Shown in pieces: positions 12,551 through 23,331 of a stretch of DNA of 64,000 bases. Position 1 is the stretch's first letter. Every line of letters starts with the position of its first letter. Both the position numbers and the translations under genes were made by a program. Source of the DNA: Rosa chinensis (lineage: Eukaryota; Streptophyta; Magnoliopsida; Rosales; Rosaceae); the NCBI RefSeq assembly GCF_002994745.2, contig NC_037093.1, positions 47,906,384 to 47,970,383 on the forward strand. Reading direction: 5' to 3'. Below the pieces are notes generated by a model. That model worked only from the letters and a program-made list of their open reading frames with translations, ran no database searches and was not told the origin of the DNA.

Positions 12551-13650
12551 CAGATATCAGAGGTACCGGAGGCTCAAGTCCTCTATCTACCCCATCGGGT
12601 ACCGGAGGCTCAAGTCCTATTTCTATCCCATCGGGTATCGGAGGCTCAAGTCCTCTTTCTACCCCATCGGGTACCGGAGGCTCAAGTCCTCATTCTACCC
12701 CATCGGGTACCGAAGGCCAAGTCCTCTTATCGGAGGCTCAAGTCCTCATTCTACCTCATCGGGTACCAGAGGCTCAAGTCCTCATTCTACCCCATTGGGT
12801 ACCGGAGGCTCAAGTCCTCTGTCTACCCCATCGGGTATCAGAGGCTCAAGTCCTCATTCTACCCCATCGGGTACCGGAGGCTCAAGTCCTCTGTCTACCC
12901 CATCGGGTACCGGAGGCCAAGTCCTCTTTCTACCCCATCGGGTACCGGAGGCTCAAGTCCTCTTTCTACCCCATCGGGTATCAGAGGCTCAAGTCCTCAT
13001 TCTACCCGTCCGGGTACCGGAGGCTCAGGTCCTCTTTCTACCCCATCGGGTATCAGAGGCTCAAGTCCTCATTCAACCCTTCCGGGTACCGGAGGCTCAG
13101 GTCCTCTTTCTACCCCATTAGGTATCGGAGGCTCAAGTCCTCATTCTACCCCATCGGGTACCGGAGGCTCAAGTCCTCTTTCTACCCCATCGGGTACCGG
13201 AGGCTCAAGTCCTCTTTCTACCCTTCCGGGTACCGGAGGCTCAGGTCCTCTTTCTACCCCATCGGGTATCGGAGGCTCAAGTCCTCATTCTACCCCATCG
13301 GGTACCGGAGGCTCAGGTCCTCTTTCTACCCCATCGGCTATCAGAGGCTCAAGTCCTCATTCTACCCTTCCGGGTATCGGAGGCTCAGGTCCTCTTTCTA
13401 CCCCATTGGGAATCGGAGGCTCAAGTCCTCATTCTACCCCATCGGGTACCGGAGGCTCAAGTCCTCTTTCTACCCCATCGGGTATCGGAGGCTCAAGTCC
13501 TCATTCTACCCTTCCGGGTACCGGAGGCTCAGGTCCTCTTTCTACCCCATCGGGTATCGGAGGCTCAAGTCCTCATTCTACCCCATCGGGCATCAGAGGA
13601 TCAAGTCCTCATCCTATCCCATCGGGTATCAGACTCTCAAGTCCTCCAGA
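12551..13650 (+). repeat. 36-bp tandem array (about 30 copies) in the gypsy 3' region
   Basis: The unit contains GGAGGCTCAAGTCCTC, a CTACCCC block and ATCGGGTA(C/T)C; the period is 36 bp. Variants differ at a few places (AAGTCC or AGGTCC, CCATCGGG or CTTCCGGG, TACC or TATC). In the right half two types alternate, giving a 72-bp higher-order pattern. One unit near 12708-12735 is shortened. Because 36 is a multiple of three, open frames run through the array (12465-13121 and 13406-13687); these are not taken as genes. Tandem repeats in this position are known in plant Tat/Ogre elements and can seed satellite DNA. Confidence 0.95.
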
Positions 13651-13748
13651 GGTACCTAGAGATTTCCCTTTAACCTTTATAGGTTAAATTGGGAGCACTG
13701 TAGATTAGCTACCTACAGCGTAACCCGCTCAAGACATCTCTTGCACGG

Positions 13749-13762
13749 GAACTTGGGGGACT
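13749..13762 (+). other. Upstream duplicate of the polypurine tract
   Basis: GAACTTGGGGGACT is repeated exactly at 13835-13848 with related flanks (ACATCTCTTGCACGG and ACATCTTGAACGA), so an 86-bp piece of the 3' end has been duplicated. Confidence 0.6.
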
Positions 13763-13834
13763 CCATACAGGCACACTAGTGCCAAACCTTGTAACAAATA
13801 TTTTAAGTCCCCACCCAAGAAACATCTTGAACGA

Positions 13835-13848
13835 GAACTTGGGGGACT
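13835..13848 (+). other. Polypurine tract of the Tat-lineage element
   Basis: GAACTTGGGGGACT lies directly before the TG start of the 3' LTR, the place where plus-strand synthesis is primed. Confidence 0.75.
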
Positions 13849-14335
13849 TGTACGTACTACGGAAGTCTCCACTAGGTTTGGCACTATCAATTATGATCCC
13901 TCAGTACCCCCCCAGTACTATACCATGGGCCGGGTTCACAACCCACCATGGCAGGACCCGTATGGGGTGTCACCTGAGCCACCCAGGGCCCAGGGCAAGG
14001 CTGGCACAGCCCACCTAATTACATAAACAAGAGAGCTGATATGGCATCAGAAGAACAACCTATGTCCCACATCGAATATAGGAGAGACTACTTCCCCGTG
14101 CGCGAGTATAAAGGCATTAGCACAACCACCTTTGATGGATAATAACTCCTTTACCCACTATTTACTTGATACTCTTATATATTAGTCTCTCACTCAAGCA
14201 TCGAAGAGGTGTGAACCGTCCGGTACGGTTTACCCCTCTAACGTTGTATTCTTGATTCAGGGTCTAGGAGTTCGATCGGTATCCCAGGCGATATAGCATT
14301 CTGTGTGAGGTACCTGGAGAAAGCCACCAGAAACA
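13849..14335 (+). repeat. 3' LTR of the Tat-lineage element
   Basis: It begins TGTACGTAC and ends AGAAACA, and is 487 bp like the 5' copy. TATAAA is at 14107-14112. Its flank (cctac) differs from the left flank (ccaac) at one base. Confidence 0.9.
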
Positions 14336-14534
14336 CCTACGCATACATGAAGGCATTAAACATGCGATGAGAATCTCAAAGAAACTGCTTAGGTATATAC
14401 AAAGCTATACATGTTGTAGGCAGCATCCAACATTGACCATTGCTTTCCTTTACTTCTAACACATTGGATACATCGAGATCAAGTAAGATCTTCAGGGCAA
14501 TGGATTAATCCTGTATACCATATAGGTAAAAATG

Positions 14535-14565
<31 letters not shown>

Positions 14566-17363
14566 TTGAGAGAGAGAGAAGGAAGGGGAAGGGGGTGGAT
14601 GATGACTTGTCTGACAGAGAAGTAGGTTGAGCTTGCACAAAAAAATTTAGGAGGGAGTAAAGAAGACGACAAAGATTGTGTATTTGTTTAGAAAAGTTGT
14701 AATGGAGGCCCATCAGTTCAAACCTGTCTTTGACTGTATCTAATTCCAACCCAACTTTATGACTTTGCAAGAGACAGCTTGGCCTTGCCAATTTTACAGT
14801 GCCATTCTGAGTGTCACAGTTAAGAAATTAGGCCTCAACAGTTAAGTTTAGCAGTGATGGATGGTGAAGTCTATCATATGCAGTGGAATCTAGCTAGCAT
14901 TTGCCAGTCCATCTGAGAGCTTTCAACTTACTTGAAAACATATTTTGGTGGTAGTTGAAAGCATTAGTCCATCAAATTCATTCAGGGAACTTGTGGAAGT
15001 TCTATAGTATTCCAGAGCATTGAAACTCGTCACTGTTTGCGATGTGCCTCACACTTTGAACTAAACCCTATGAATACTCCTGAGCTTTATAGTTTTAATA
15101 GTAGAACAGCATTGGGCTGATATTGTCAGTGTACAACATTGAAGAATACTAAAAAACTTAGAGATTAGAGTCACAAGATTAGTAATTGGCCAGAAAGAAG
15201 AAAATTTCATATGACTAATTTCATTAAGAGGTGAAATCAATGTCCTGAAGCAATTGCATCTGGTAACTTTGAAGATGAAATTGTAATCCATGTATCCACT
15301 ACTTCCATAGTTAAAACGTGGACCCAGAAATTCTTAACCACAGGGTCATAAGTTGAGAGAGGGTTCACTGAGTTTTACGAATTTACCAATTCTTCACAGT
15401 TTCGCATGTCGCATTTTTCATTATATTAAATGTGACAAGAGGCTGTTGTTATGAATGTACATTGCAGCTGATGCTTGCTACTCATTTTTATGCTTGTTTT
15501 GCAGGTGTTGGCATGAATCCCTCCATCATGGCCATAGGTCTAGTACAAAAATTCAGCTCCTAACAAGATTGATGATATCAATTTATTTGAAGCCATTGCA
15601 TTGTTAATGATTTTTACAACCTTCATAATGAGTTTAGGTTAGTTTGAAGGTCTTCCTTTTTCTTTGCTTTTTTTTTTTTTTGGCTAATACTATTTATTTG
15701 TTTACTTTAGGCACTTGCATCTCAACGTCTATATTGTTGCAGAGGAGTTGGAGCTTGATCCTAATGAAGTAACTGTCAAATGAGGGAATGGTGACCCAAT
15801 TTTGGTGGGTGGACGAACAAGACTCAACTGCATGCTTGATTGTATATTTCTTACGATCAGACACGAAGGCATTATCGTTCTTCCTTATCCTTCTGTTGCT
15901 CTGATGTTTTCCCTCCAGGTACTCTTCCACTTATTTTTATAAATAAAGATCTTGGCCCACTCCGAGTCTTGAGTTGTTCCCTTACATGATTGTCTTTGGG
16001 TGTCTGCTTAATTAGGGCAATGATTGAACTTCCCACATTAGGTTTCACATAGACATGTTTTATTCTGGGATGGTTCTTTTAATTTAAGGTTTGTTTGTTA
16101 AATACCTTGGCTTGATTTGAATATGATCAAGCAAATTTCTTGTTTGAACATCTTCTGTGTATATGTGTATGTGATCCATATTCATATTTAACATGTCGTA
16201 TTTGTTGGGTTTCCAGCCCATTGGTTATTCCCATGGCAATTACAATTATTGTCTTAGAGTACAAGAAGTGTTTACCCAGTAGATTTTGGATTCGTACTGA
16301 TGAATGGGGTATTGGAGTGATGGAATACCAGTCAAGGTTTAGAATGACGGATAGGTACCAGGGATTTCAACCCCTATGAGGGTGAGTGAATATCGCTCCA
16401 GGAGTGAGAGCGAGAGAATACAAAAGGTATCACAGAGACAGAAGCACAATGTATTCCATTCTAGGAGTTGGAGAGTGAGTGAGGGCAAAGAAGAGAGGGA
16501 TAGGAAGAGAAGACAGAGTCCCTCTTTGCTCATTTTTGGTTGTTCCTCTAGTCGGTTAAAGGCTTGATATGATTGTACTCATTATACACGTAAGGGTAGA
16601 CTTTTTATGCCCAGTGGACGTAGAGAAAAGTTTTGCTGAGCCAACGTAAATCTGTGTTCTTGTCTTCTTATCTCTCCGGTGTGCTTTCTTGGTATGCTGT
16701 GCTTATTTGTGCTTTTGACGTCCCATTCTCATTGATTCACAACAATATTTACTGTTTAAGAGAAAGGAGGCCAGGAGACTGTAACTGTAGCTCATGATGG
16801 CTTTTGTTGTGGTATGATGTAATATGATTCTTGAAATGAATGTAGTTTATGAAGAACTACTTGTTGATTTGAAGGAGTTAGCTGGGAGATTGATAGCATA
16901 TGGCTGAGTTAGGAGCTTGATTTTTAAGGTTTATTTTTCTCAAGAAGAATACATCCTCTCAGAGCACTTCGTCTCTATAGTACTAATCATCTAGAAACAG
17001 GAAAAATTTATAAATGGAAAAGAGGATGATAATATTTGTCCCATTAGACTCTTATACTTTATGTATAATAGCTAATCTACCATTGCTGAACACAAATTAC
17101 ACCATTAAGCATAGATAAAAAAAATAATAATAATAATAAATAATAATAATAATAAAGCAAATAAACGATACTAGTAATCTGTGCAAAAATATAAGACCTG
17201 AACATGAATTTCAGATATCTGTTCATCTAAGATCTCACATTACATTCATATGTTTTTCCTATCTCAATGAAAGATTTCTCCTTGTCTTTCTCAGACTCTG
17301 TTCTCAATATCATTTATTCTGCGACTCAGTTACCAACTCATGGATGACTTGCCATGTCTCAAA
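14336..17363. other. Intergenic; no supported gene
   Basis: A GT run followed by a T run lies at about 14530-14566, a T run near 15669 and TAA triplets near 17130-17155. Short frames (for example 14492-14791 minus, 16140-16379 plus, 16376-16567 plus) match nothing I know. The piece at 15705-15930 looks locally exon-like but has early stops in each frame. Confidence 0.5.
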
Positions 17364-17737
17364 AGCTTATATGTCAGTTGGTTGGGTGTGGATTTCGTAG
17401 TAAAATACGAGTGAATAAAGGTGACTCAACTTTTTCTGTTGAACTGGTGTCTTGAAGAACTCAGCCCATGCTCGTACCAAATTCAAGATTGGAATTGTAG
17501 AAGAAGACTTGGGATTTAACAGATCTTCAATCGGTGTTTCCTCACTTGTTCGATTCTGGCCCCATCTGTTCACAGCCTCAAGCAAATTCATGTACAATCG
17601 AGTAACCATGCGCTCCTTTTCTTCAGGCTGAAGTAACCTCAACCAGCAATAAAAACAATGTTTGTACTCTCTTTTGATGCCAACATTCATTATCATGTGC
17701 CTGTACATCTGTTTACAAAGCAGCTTTGAGACATCTG
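17364..17737 (-). pseudogene. Host reading frame, downstream part, split by the copia element
   Basis: The minus strand is open from the copia insertion point to a stop at about 17364. Residues such as KHCFYCWLRLLQPEEKERM and LNLVRAWAEFFKTP suggest an alpha-helical protein with Leu, Trp and Glu/Lys typical of real coding sequence. When the element and one copy of ATCTG are ignored, the frame is continuous with the minus-strand frame at 22712-22455, so this is one exon cut in two. I do not recognise the family; a helical-repeat protein is a guess. The insertion must truncate the product unless it is spliced out. Confidence 0.5.
17733..17737. other. Left 5-bp target duplication (ATCTG) of the copia element
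   Basis: ATCTG here and at 22455-22459 flank the LTRs exactly, as copia integrase leaves. Confidence 0.95.
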
Positions 17738-18013
17738 TGTTGGAAAATTAAACCAAACTTGTTTCTTGGTTTTCCTAAGAATAAAGCTGCTGTCAGTTAT
17801 TGTCCTTTGATTGTTACTACTGTTAGTAGTCTTTTGGCTTTCCATTGGCAGCTAGGGGGTTGGTTGTTTAATGTCATAATAGGTAGAAGTGTTAAAGTCA
17901 GACTCTTGATGCCTATATAATTCTATTATAATCATGCTATTCGAATTAAGAGAGAAGAAGTTTAAAATAAGAATTCTCCCAGAAAACACTTGCTCCGTTC
18001 TCTTCCTTCTACA
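17738..18013 (+). repeat. 5' LTR of the copia element
   Basis: Starts TGTTGGAAAA and ends CTTCTACA. A TATATAA box is at about 17914-17920. It is 45 bp shorter than the 3' LTR because of two indels. Confidence 0.95.
17914..17920 (+). promoter_or_regulatory. TATA box of the copia 5' LTR
   Basis: CTATATAA, about 95 bp before the LTR end; the same box is at about 22322-22328 in the 3' LTR. Confidence 0.6.
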
Positions 18014-18016
18014 TTC

Positions 18017-18028
18017 TGGTATCAGAGC
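18017..18028 (+). other. Primer-binding site, initiator methionine tRNA type
   Basis: TGGTATCAGAGC lies three bases after the LTR. It is the standard complement of the plant initiator tRNA 3' end used by copia elements and is not itself a tRNA gene. Confidence 0.9.
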
Positions 18029-18050
18029 TGTAGAAGCTTGTTGTGCTCCC

Positions 18051-21000
18051 ATGGCAAATGAAAATAACTCCAACCCCAATGTGCTTTCACTCATCCCTCG
18101 TTTCAATGGTGAAAAGTATGATTATTGGAGCAAGAATGTCATGGTGTTGTTAAAATCCTTGGACATATGGAATGTTGTCGAAGATGGTTACGTCGAACCG
18201 GAAAATGAAGGTGCATTAACACAACCACAGAGGAATGTTTTGAAGGAGAATCGAAAGAAGGATAGCAAGGCACTCTTCTATATCTACCAGACAATTGATA
18301 TGTCTGTGTATGAAAGAATTGCTCAAGCTGAGACTTCCAAGGAAGCCTGGGACATCATTCATGCAGCCTACAAAGGCAAAGAAAAGGTGAAAATGGTTCG
18401 TCTTCAGACTCTAAGATAGGAGTTCGAAAAGTTGGAGATGAAGGAGACTGAAAGCATCAGGGAGTATTTTACAAGAGTCAACTCTGTGGTTAATAAAATA
18501 GCCTCAAATGGAGAGATTTTAGAAGATGCAAGGGTGGGTGAAAAAGTTGTTCGAAGCTTGTTACCAAAGTTTGATTATGTGGAAGCTGCTATTGAAGAAT
18601 CAACAGATTTGTCTACTCTCACTTTGGATGACTTGCAAGGAAGATTGGAAGCTCATGAGTTTAAGATTAATAAGAGGAAACCTACCTCTTCTCAATCAGA
18701 TCAAGCACTCAAGTCTCAAGTCATATCTACGGGAGGCAATTGGAATCATGGTCATAGATCTCCACATTGGAATGGAAGAGATGGTCGAGCAAGAGGGAGA
18801 GGAAGAGGCTTTAATTCTCGTGAAAGAGGTTATAATTTTCAAGGAATTGGAAGAGGCTTGGTGAGCAATCAATATGAAGGTGATAAGAATACAGACACCA
18901 CATTTCCAAGTAGAGGAAGGGGTTGTGGCTACCATCATGGAAGAGGATGTTTTGGAGGCTCTTATTATAACAAACCAGGTCATGTCAAGCGAAATTACTG
19001 GTCCAGGCAAGAAGATGACAAGCAAGTCGGAGCTAGTTTCATGCATGAAAGCAACATTGAAAACTATGAGCAAGGCATTTTATTAGTTGCAGCATGCCAA
19101 GGAAACTACATGGAGGAGGTGTGGTACCTTGACAGTGGAGCTAGCAAACATATGACAGGTAACAAGAATCTTTTCTCCACTATCAAACTGATAGATCATG
19201 GTGAAGTAACAATTGGTGATGCTAAAGCTTACAAAATAGAAGGGGTTGGAGAAATCACATTTAAATCAAAGTCTGGAAGCATTGAAAAGATGTCAGAAGT
19301 TTATTATGTTCCTGGATTAAAAAACAATTTGTTAAGTGCTGGGCATCTCTTGAGGAGAGGATATGATATTCATTTTCATGATAATGCTTGCTTCTTCTCA
19401 AAGAAAGATCAGCTTATTCCAAAGATTGGAGTGGCAGGAAATAATCTATTCCCTCTCAAGCTTGAAGCAACAAATCTATCATGCTTTGTTGGTCGTGAGA
19501 AAGGAACTTCCAGGTTATGGCATGACAGATTTGGTCACTTGAATTATGGAAGTTTGAAGCTGCTGGCAACAAAAAACATGGTTGAAGGGTTACCCCAGAT
19601 TAATGAAGAAGATGGTGTGTGTGAAGAATGCCAGTTTGGTAAGCAACACCGGAATCCATTTCCTTCACACTCCTCTTGGCAAGTAGAATATCCTCCGGAG
19701 CTTGTTCATTCCGATCTCTGTGGTCCTATGCCAGTACCATCTCTTGGAGGTAGCAAATATTTTATTTCATTTATTGATGATTTTTCAAGAAAAGTTTGGG
19801 TTTGTTTTCTCAATGAAAAATCAGAAGCATTCCAAGTCTTCAAAGATTTTAAAGCAGAAGTTGAGAACATTATTGGCCGGTCAATCAAAATTTTAATAAC
19901 TGATCGTGGAGGAGAATATATGTCCAATGAGTTTGAGAAGTATTGCAAAGATAATGGAATAAGGCATCAGCTGACAGCTCGCTATACACCACAACAAAAT
20001 GGTGTAAGTGAGAGGAAAAATCGAACTATAATAGAGATGGTGAGATGCATGCTTAGAAGAAAGAAATTACAGAAAGAGTTGTGGGCAGAAGCAGTGTCTT
20101 GTGCAGTCTATTTAATCAACAGATCACCAACAAAATGCTTGAAAGATTGTACGCCTCATGAAGCATGGTACGGAGTGAAGCCAAATGTGCAGCATTTGAA
20201 AGTTTTTGGTTCTATTGCATATGCTCATGTTCCAGATGCAATCAGAAACAAACTTGAAGACAAGTCAGAGAAGTATGTTTTCATTGGATATATTGACAGA
20301 AGCAAGGCCTACAAGCTGTACAATCCAGAGACGAAGAGGTTCTTGATAAGCCGTGATGTTCTGTTCGATGAATTTGCATTTTTTGATGAAGACAAAAATG
20401 ATACAGCAAGCATTCCAGCTTTGGGAGATGAAGATGGTACATCTAATACTCAGGGATCAACATCAGATGCAGATGATTTAACTCAAAGTCCTCCTCCAAA
20501 ATTCAGAAGCTTGCAAGACCTTTATGACTCCACAGAACAAGTAAGTTTGCCAGATGATGTTGTTTATTTTGCATTCTTTGCTGGAGAGGATCAAGTTTGT
20601 TTTAATGAAGCTTGTAGAGAAGAAAAGTGGAAGAGACCTATGGAAGAGGAACTAAAAGCTATTGAAAAAAATCAAACTTGGGAGGTCACAGATTTGCCAT
20701 CACACAAGAAACCCATTGGTGTAAAATGGGTGTATAAGACAAAGATCAATCCAGATGGGTCTATCAACAAGCACAAGGCTATACTTGTAGCGAAAGGGTA
20801 CAGACAAAAAGAAGGTGAAGACTACACTGAAGTATTTGCTCCCGTTTCCAAACTTGACACCATTCGCTTGGTAATTTCTCTTACCGCTCAAAATAATTGG
20901 AAGCTGTTGCAAATGGATGTGAAGTCTGCGTTCTTGAATGGCTCTCTCCAAGAAGAAGTTTACGTTGAGCAACCCCCAGGTTTTGTGAAGGAAGGAGAAG

Positions 21001-22147
21001 AAAATAAGGTCTACAAGCTCAAGAAAGCATTATATGGTTTGAAACAATCACCACGGGCTTGGTACAGCCACATCAATGCTTACTTTGAGAAGCATGGTTT
21101 TCAGAAGTGTCCATATGAACACACACTGTACATCAAAGGTAGCTCACAAGGAAGCTTCATGGTTGTAAGTCTTTATGCTGATGATCTTATTTTTACTGGA
21201 AATAGCTTGGAGATGTTGAATGAGTTTAAGCTTTCTATGATGAAGGAATTTGCGATGACAGATTTGGGAGAACTACATCACTTTCTTGGAATTGAAGTTC
21301 AACAATCCAAGGAAGGTGTTTTTATCTCCCAGGAGAGCTATGCAAAAGAGGTTGTTAAAAAATTCAAGATGGAGCATGCTAATCCAGTAGCAACACCATG
21401 CATTACAGGCTTAAAGCTAAGCAAAAATGGTGAAGGAAAATCTGTGAACTCCACAATGTTTCGGAGTTTGGTGGGTAATTTGATGTACTTAACAGCGACA
21501 AGGCCGGATATCATGTATGCAGTGAGTTTGGTGAGCAGATTCATGGAGAAACCATATGCTAATCATTAGGAGGCTGCAAAAAGAATTATGCGTTATGTTA
21601 TTGGAACCATTGACTCGTATTTTCTATCAAGCAAATGTTCCAGTGAATCTTGTTGGCTATACTGACAGCGATTTAGCCGGAAGTATTGATGACAGCAAAA
21701 GTACTTCAGGTTATGTTTTTAGTCTTGGAAGTGGTGCAATTTCATGGAGTTCGAAGAAACAACCAATTGTTGCTCTCTCTACAACCAAAGCAGAATATAT
21801 TGCTGGTGCTTATGCAGGATGTCAAGTTCTTTGGCTACGAGGTGTTCTGGAAAGTTTGCAGCATAAGCAAAGCACTCCAACAACTTTGTTTTTGCGACAA
21901 TAGTTCCACAATTTCGGTTGCAAAAGATCCAGTTCTTCATGGGAGGACAAAGTACATTCATATGCGATATCATTTTCTAAGGGAGCTGGTGAATGGAAGA
22001 GTTATTGAAGTGAAGTATTGCAAGACAGGTGATCAGATGGCTGATGTTTTTACAAAGGCTCTTGGTGGACAGGTCTTCCAGGAAGATGTTGCAAGGTTGG
22101 GTGTCAAAAGCAAGTTTGGTTTACGGGAGGCTTTGTTGGAAAATTAA
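18051..22147 (+). pseudogene. Copia gag-pol polyprotein with two stops and two frameshifts
   Basis: ATG at 18051 opens Gag (PRFNGEKYDYWSKNVM). A TAG at 18417-18419 interrupts the same frame, which then runs on to 21569. In order: the gag UBN2-like core, an Arg/Gly-rich stretch, a damaged zinc knuckle ([15 protein letters not shown] lacks the Cys residues), protease with [13 protein letters not shown] (intact DSG, codons from 19131), GAG-pre-integrase HHCC ([11 protein letters not shown] to [10 protein letters not shown]), integrase Asp, Asp and Glu ([24 protein letters not shown]), RT with [24 protein letters not shown] and YADD (21174-21185), then a TAG at 21567-21569 where Trp is usual. RNase H continues in a second frame (GYTDSDLAGS, ALSTTKAEYIA) and its end, ADVFTKALGG, in a third. 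Enzyme active sites are mostly intact, so trans-mobilisation or readthrough is conceivable. Confidence 0.93.
22117..22133 (+). other. Polypurine-like tract before the copia 3' LTR
   Basis: A G/A-rich ACGGGAGG lies just before the LTR start at 22134 and overlaps the end of the gag-pol frame. It is short and interrupted, so the call is tentative. Confidence 0.4.
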
Positions 22148-22454
22148 ACCATACTTGTTTCTTGGTTTTCCTAAGAATAAAGCTGCTGTCAGTTATTGTC
22201 CTTTGATTTGCAGATTATCAGTTACTACTGTTATTAGTCTTTTGGCTTTCCATTGGCAGCTACGGGGTTGGTTGTTTAATGTCATAACAGTTAGAAGTGT
22301 TAAAGTCAGGCTCTTGAGGCCTATATAAGTCTATTGTAATCATGCTATTCGAATTAAGAGAGAAGAAGTTTTTTTTTTTTTTGAGATGAAGAGAGAAGAA
22401 GTTTAAAATAAGAATTCTCCCAGAAAACACTTGCTCTGTTCTCTTCCTTCTACA
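22134..22454 (+). repeat. 3' LTR of the copia element
   Basis: TGTTGGAAAA...CTTCTACA. Relative to the 5' LTR it has an extra TTTGCAGATTATCA-like segment near 22207 and a T-run plus GAGATGAAGAGAGAAGAAG duplication near 22370. Confidence 0.95.
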
Positions 22455-22715
22455 ATCTGCTGCACCAAATACGTGGATAACTGATTCAGTGAGACGAAGG
22501 TGATCAGCTTGTGTCTGGGGTATGTTCACACTATCAGCATCCCACTTGCTATCCCAAAATTTGATGAGGAGAGGTGCTGCAAATGTGTGGAAAATGTGTT
22601 TTAGCTGCTCAGTACTAACATCACAATTCCGCATGGCCTTGCTGAGAACTTCAAGGGTGAGAGCTCCCTTTAGTGCTTGAACTTCTACCTCCTGCAGTAT
22701 ATCTGATTCCATAGC
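22455..22715 (-). pseudogene. Host reading frame, upstream part, split by the copia element
   Basis: The minus-strand frame runs from about 22715 to the insertion site. It reads into ESDILQEVEVQALKGALTLE and ends KFWDSKWDAD...VIHVFGAAD at the ATCTG target. An AG at 22716-22717 could be a splice acceptor, so this may be an internal exon whose intron holds the LINE and hAT pieces to the right. Together with 17737-17364 the exon would encode about 210 residues. The protein family is not recognised. The perfect phase match across the insertion is the main evidence that it was a real coding exon. Confidence 0.5.
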
Positions 22716-22718
22716 TAC

Positions 22719-22800
22719 TTGTTTAAGATTACAATAAGCAAATATCCTCTCTGTAACTTATGTGATGACGAACCAGAAATAATAGAACATTTCTTACTTC
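22719..22800 (+). pseudogene. LINE zinc-binding (zf-RVT) fragment, left part
   Basis: The plus strand encodes ISKYPLCNLCDDEPEIIEHF, the Cys/His-rich zinc-binding block at the C-terminus of plant LINE reverse transcriptases. The motif continues at 23340 once the hAT-like element and one target copy are ignored. Confidence 0.6.
22793..22800. other. Left 8-bp target duplication of the hAT-like element
   Basis: CTTACTTC here and CTTATTTC at 23332-23339; one mismatch. Confidence 0.75.
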
Positions 22801-23331
22801 CTATGATGCACGGAAACGCGTATCCAGATTTGGAAACGGTTTGGATACGTTCGTATCCAATGCGGAAAAGCCAGAATCTAAATAAATCAGAAACGTGGGG
22901 GTAATACTGACTTTTTACTCTGCAAAAATTGAAAAAAAAAAAAAAAACAAACAAACAAAATATCTAGATCGAGAGAGAGACGCGATCTCAGCCAAAGCAT
23001 CGTTCTGCAAAAACGGGACAGTCGTTTCTTCTGCAAAAACGAGACCCAAATCGAGCGTTTCTCTTTCATCGTTCGGTTGTTCCTCTTCGGGCTTCGTCGT
23101 TCGGTCGTTCCCCTTCTGGCTTTGTCGTTCGGTCATTCCTCTTCTGCTCGGAATCTTTTCTGCTCAAGACTTCTCCTCTTATGTTTCAAAATTTTTTTTC
23201 TAATTATATATATATATATATATATAATTGGCTTTTCCTTCACGTTTCCTTCACGTTTCTGTTTCCTATTACATTTAAGATTTGCCGTTTCCACGTATCT
23301 GGGTACTCGTACCCGTATCGGTGCTTCTTAG
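22801..23331. mobile_element. Non-autonomous hAT-like element, 531 bp
   Basis: The ends are imperfect inverted repeats: the left begins CTATGATGCACGGAAACG and the complement of the right begins CTAAGAAGCACCGATACG. An 8-bp target duplication (one mismatch) fits the hAT superfamily. Inside are an A-run near 22930, a GA run and a TA run at 23206-23227, and no transposase. GTATCC/GTACCC-type subterminal motifs repeat near both ends. Confidence 0.75.

Larger units (their letters stand above)
3079..14335 (+). mobile_element. Tat-lineage Ty3/gypsy LTR retrotransposon, nearly full length, degenerate
   Basis: The 11.26-kb element has two 487-bp LTRs (about 20 differences by eye, roughly 4%), a primer-binding site, gag, protease, reverse transcriptase, RNase H, a second RNase H, integrase, a long 3' region with antisense coding potential and a 36-bp array, and a polypurine tract. 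Pol order PR-RT-RH-IN defines Ty3/gypsy. Two RNase H domains plus an extra antisense ORF and 3' tandem repeats are known traits of the plant Tat clade. Many stops and frameshifts show it is not autonomous. The flanks ccaac (left) and cctac (right) differ at one base, so the target duplication is only tentative. Confidence 0.9.
17738..22454 (+). mobile_element. Complete Ty1/copia retrotransposon
   Basis: The 4.7-kb element has LTRs of 276 and 321 bp, perfect ATCTG target duplications, an initiator-Met type primer-binding site and a gag-pol frame in the copia order Gag-PR-IN-RT-RNase H. The LTRs differ at about ten aligned bases plus indels (15 bp and about 30 bp extra in the 3' copy), which suggests a fairly recent insertion. 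Two stops and two frameshifts in gag-pol mean this copy is probably no longer autonomous. Confidence 0.97.

Noticed and set aside
12465..13687. Open frames of 218 and 93 codons through the 36-bp array, and a CRISPR-like look
   Set aside because: The period is a multiple of three, so frames stay open by chance. Repeats are head-to-tail without spacers, and this is plant DNA.
18017..18028. TGGTATCAGAGC taken as part of a tRNA gene (also at 42740)
   Set aside because: It is a primer-binding site next to an LTR; there is no cloverleaf.
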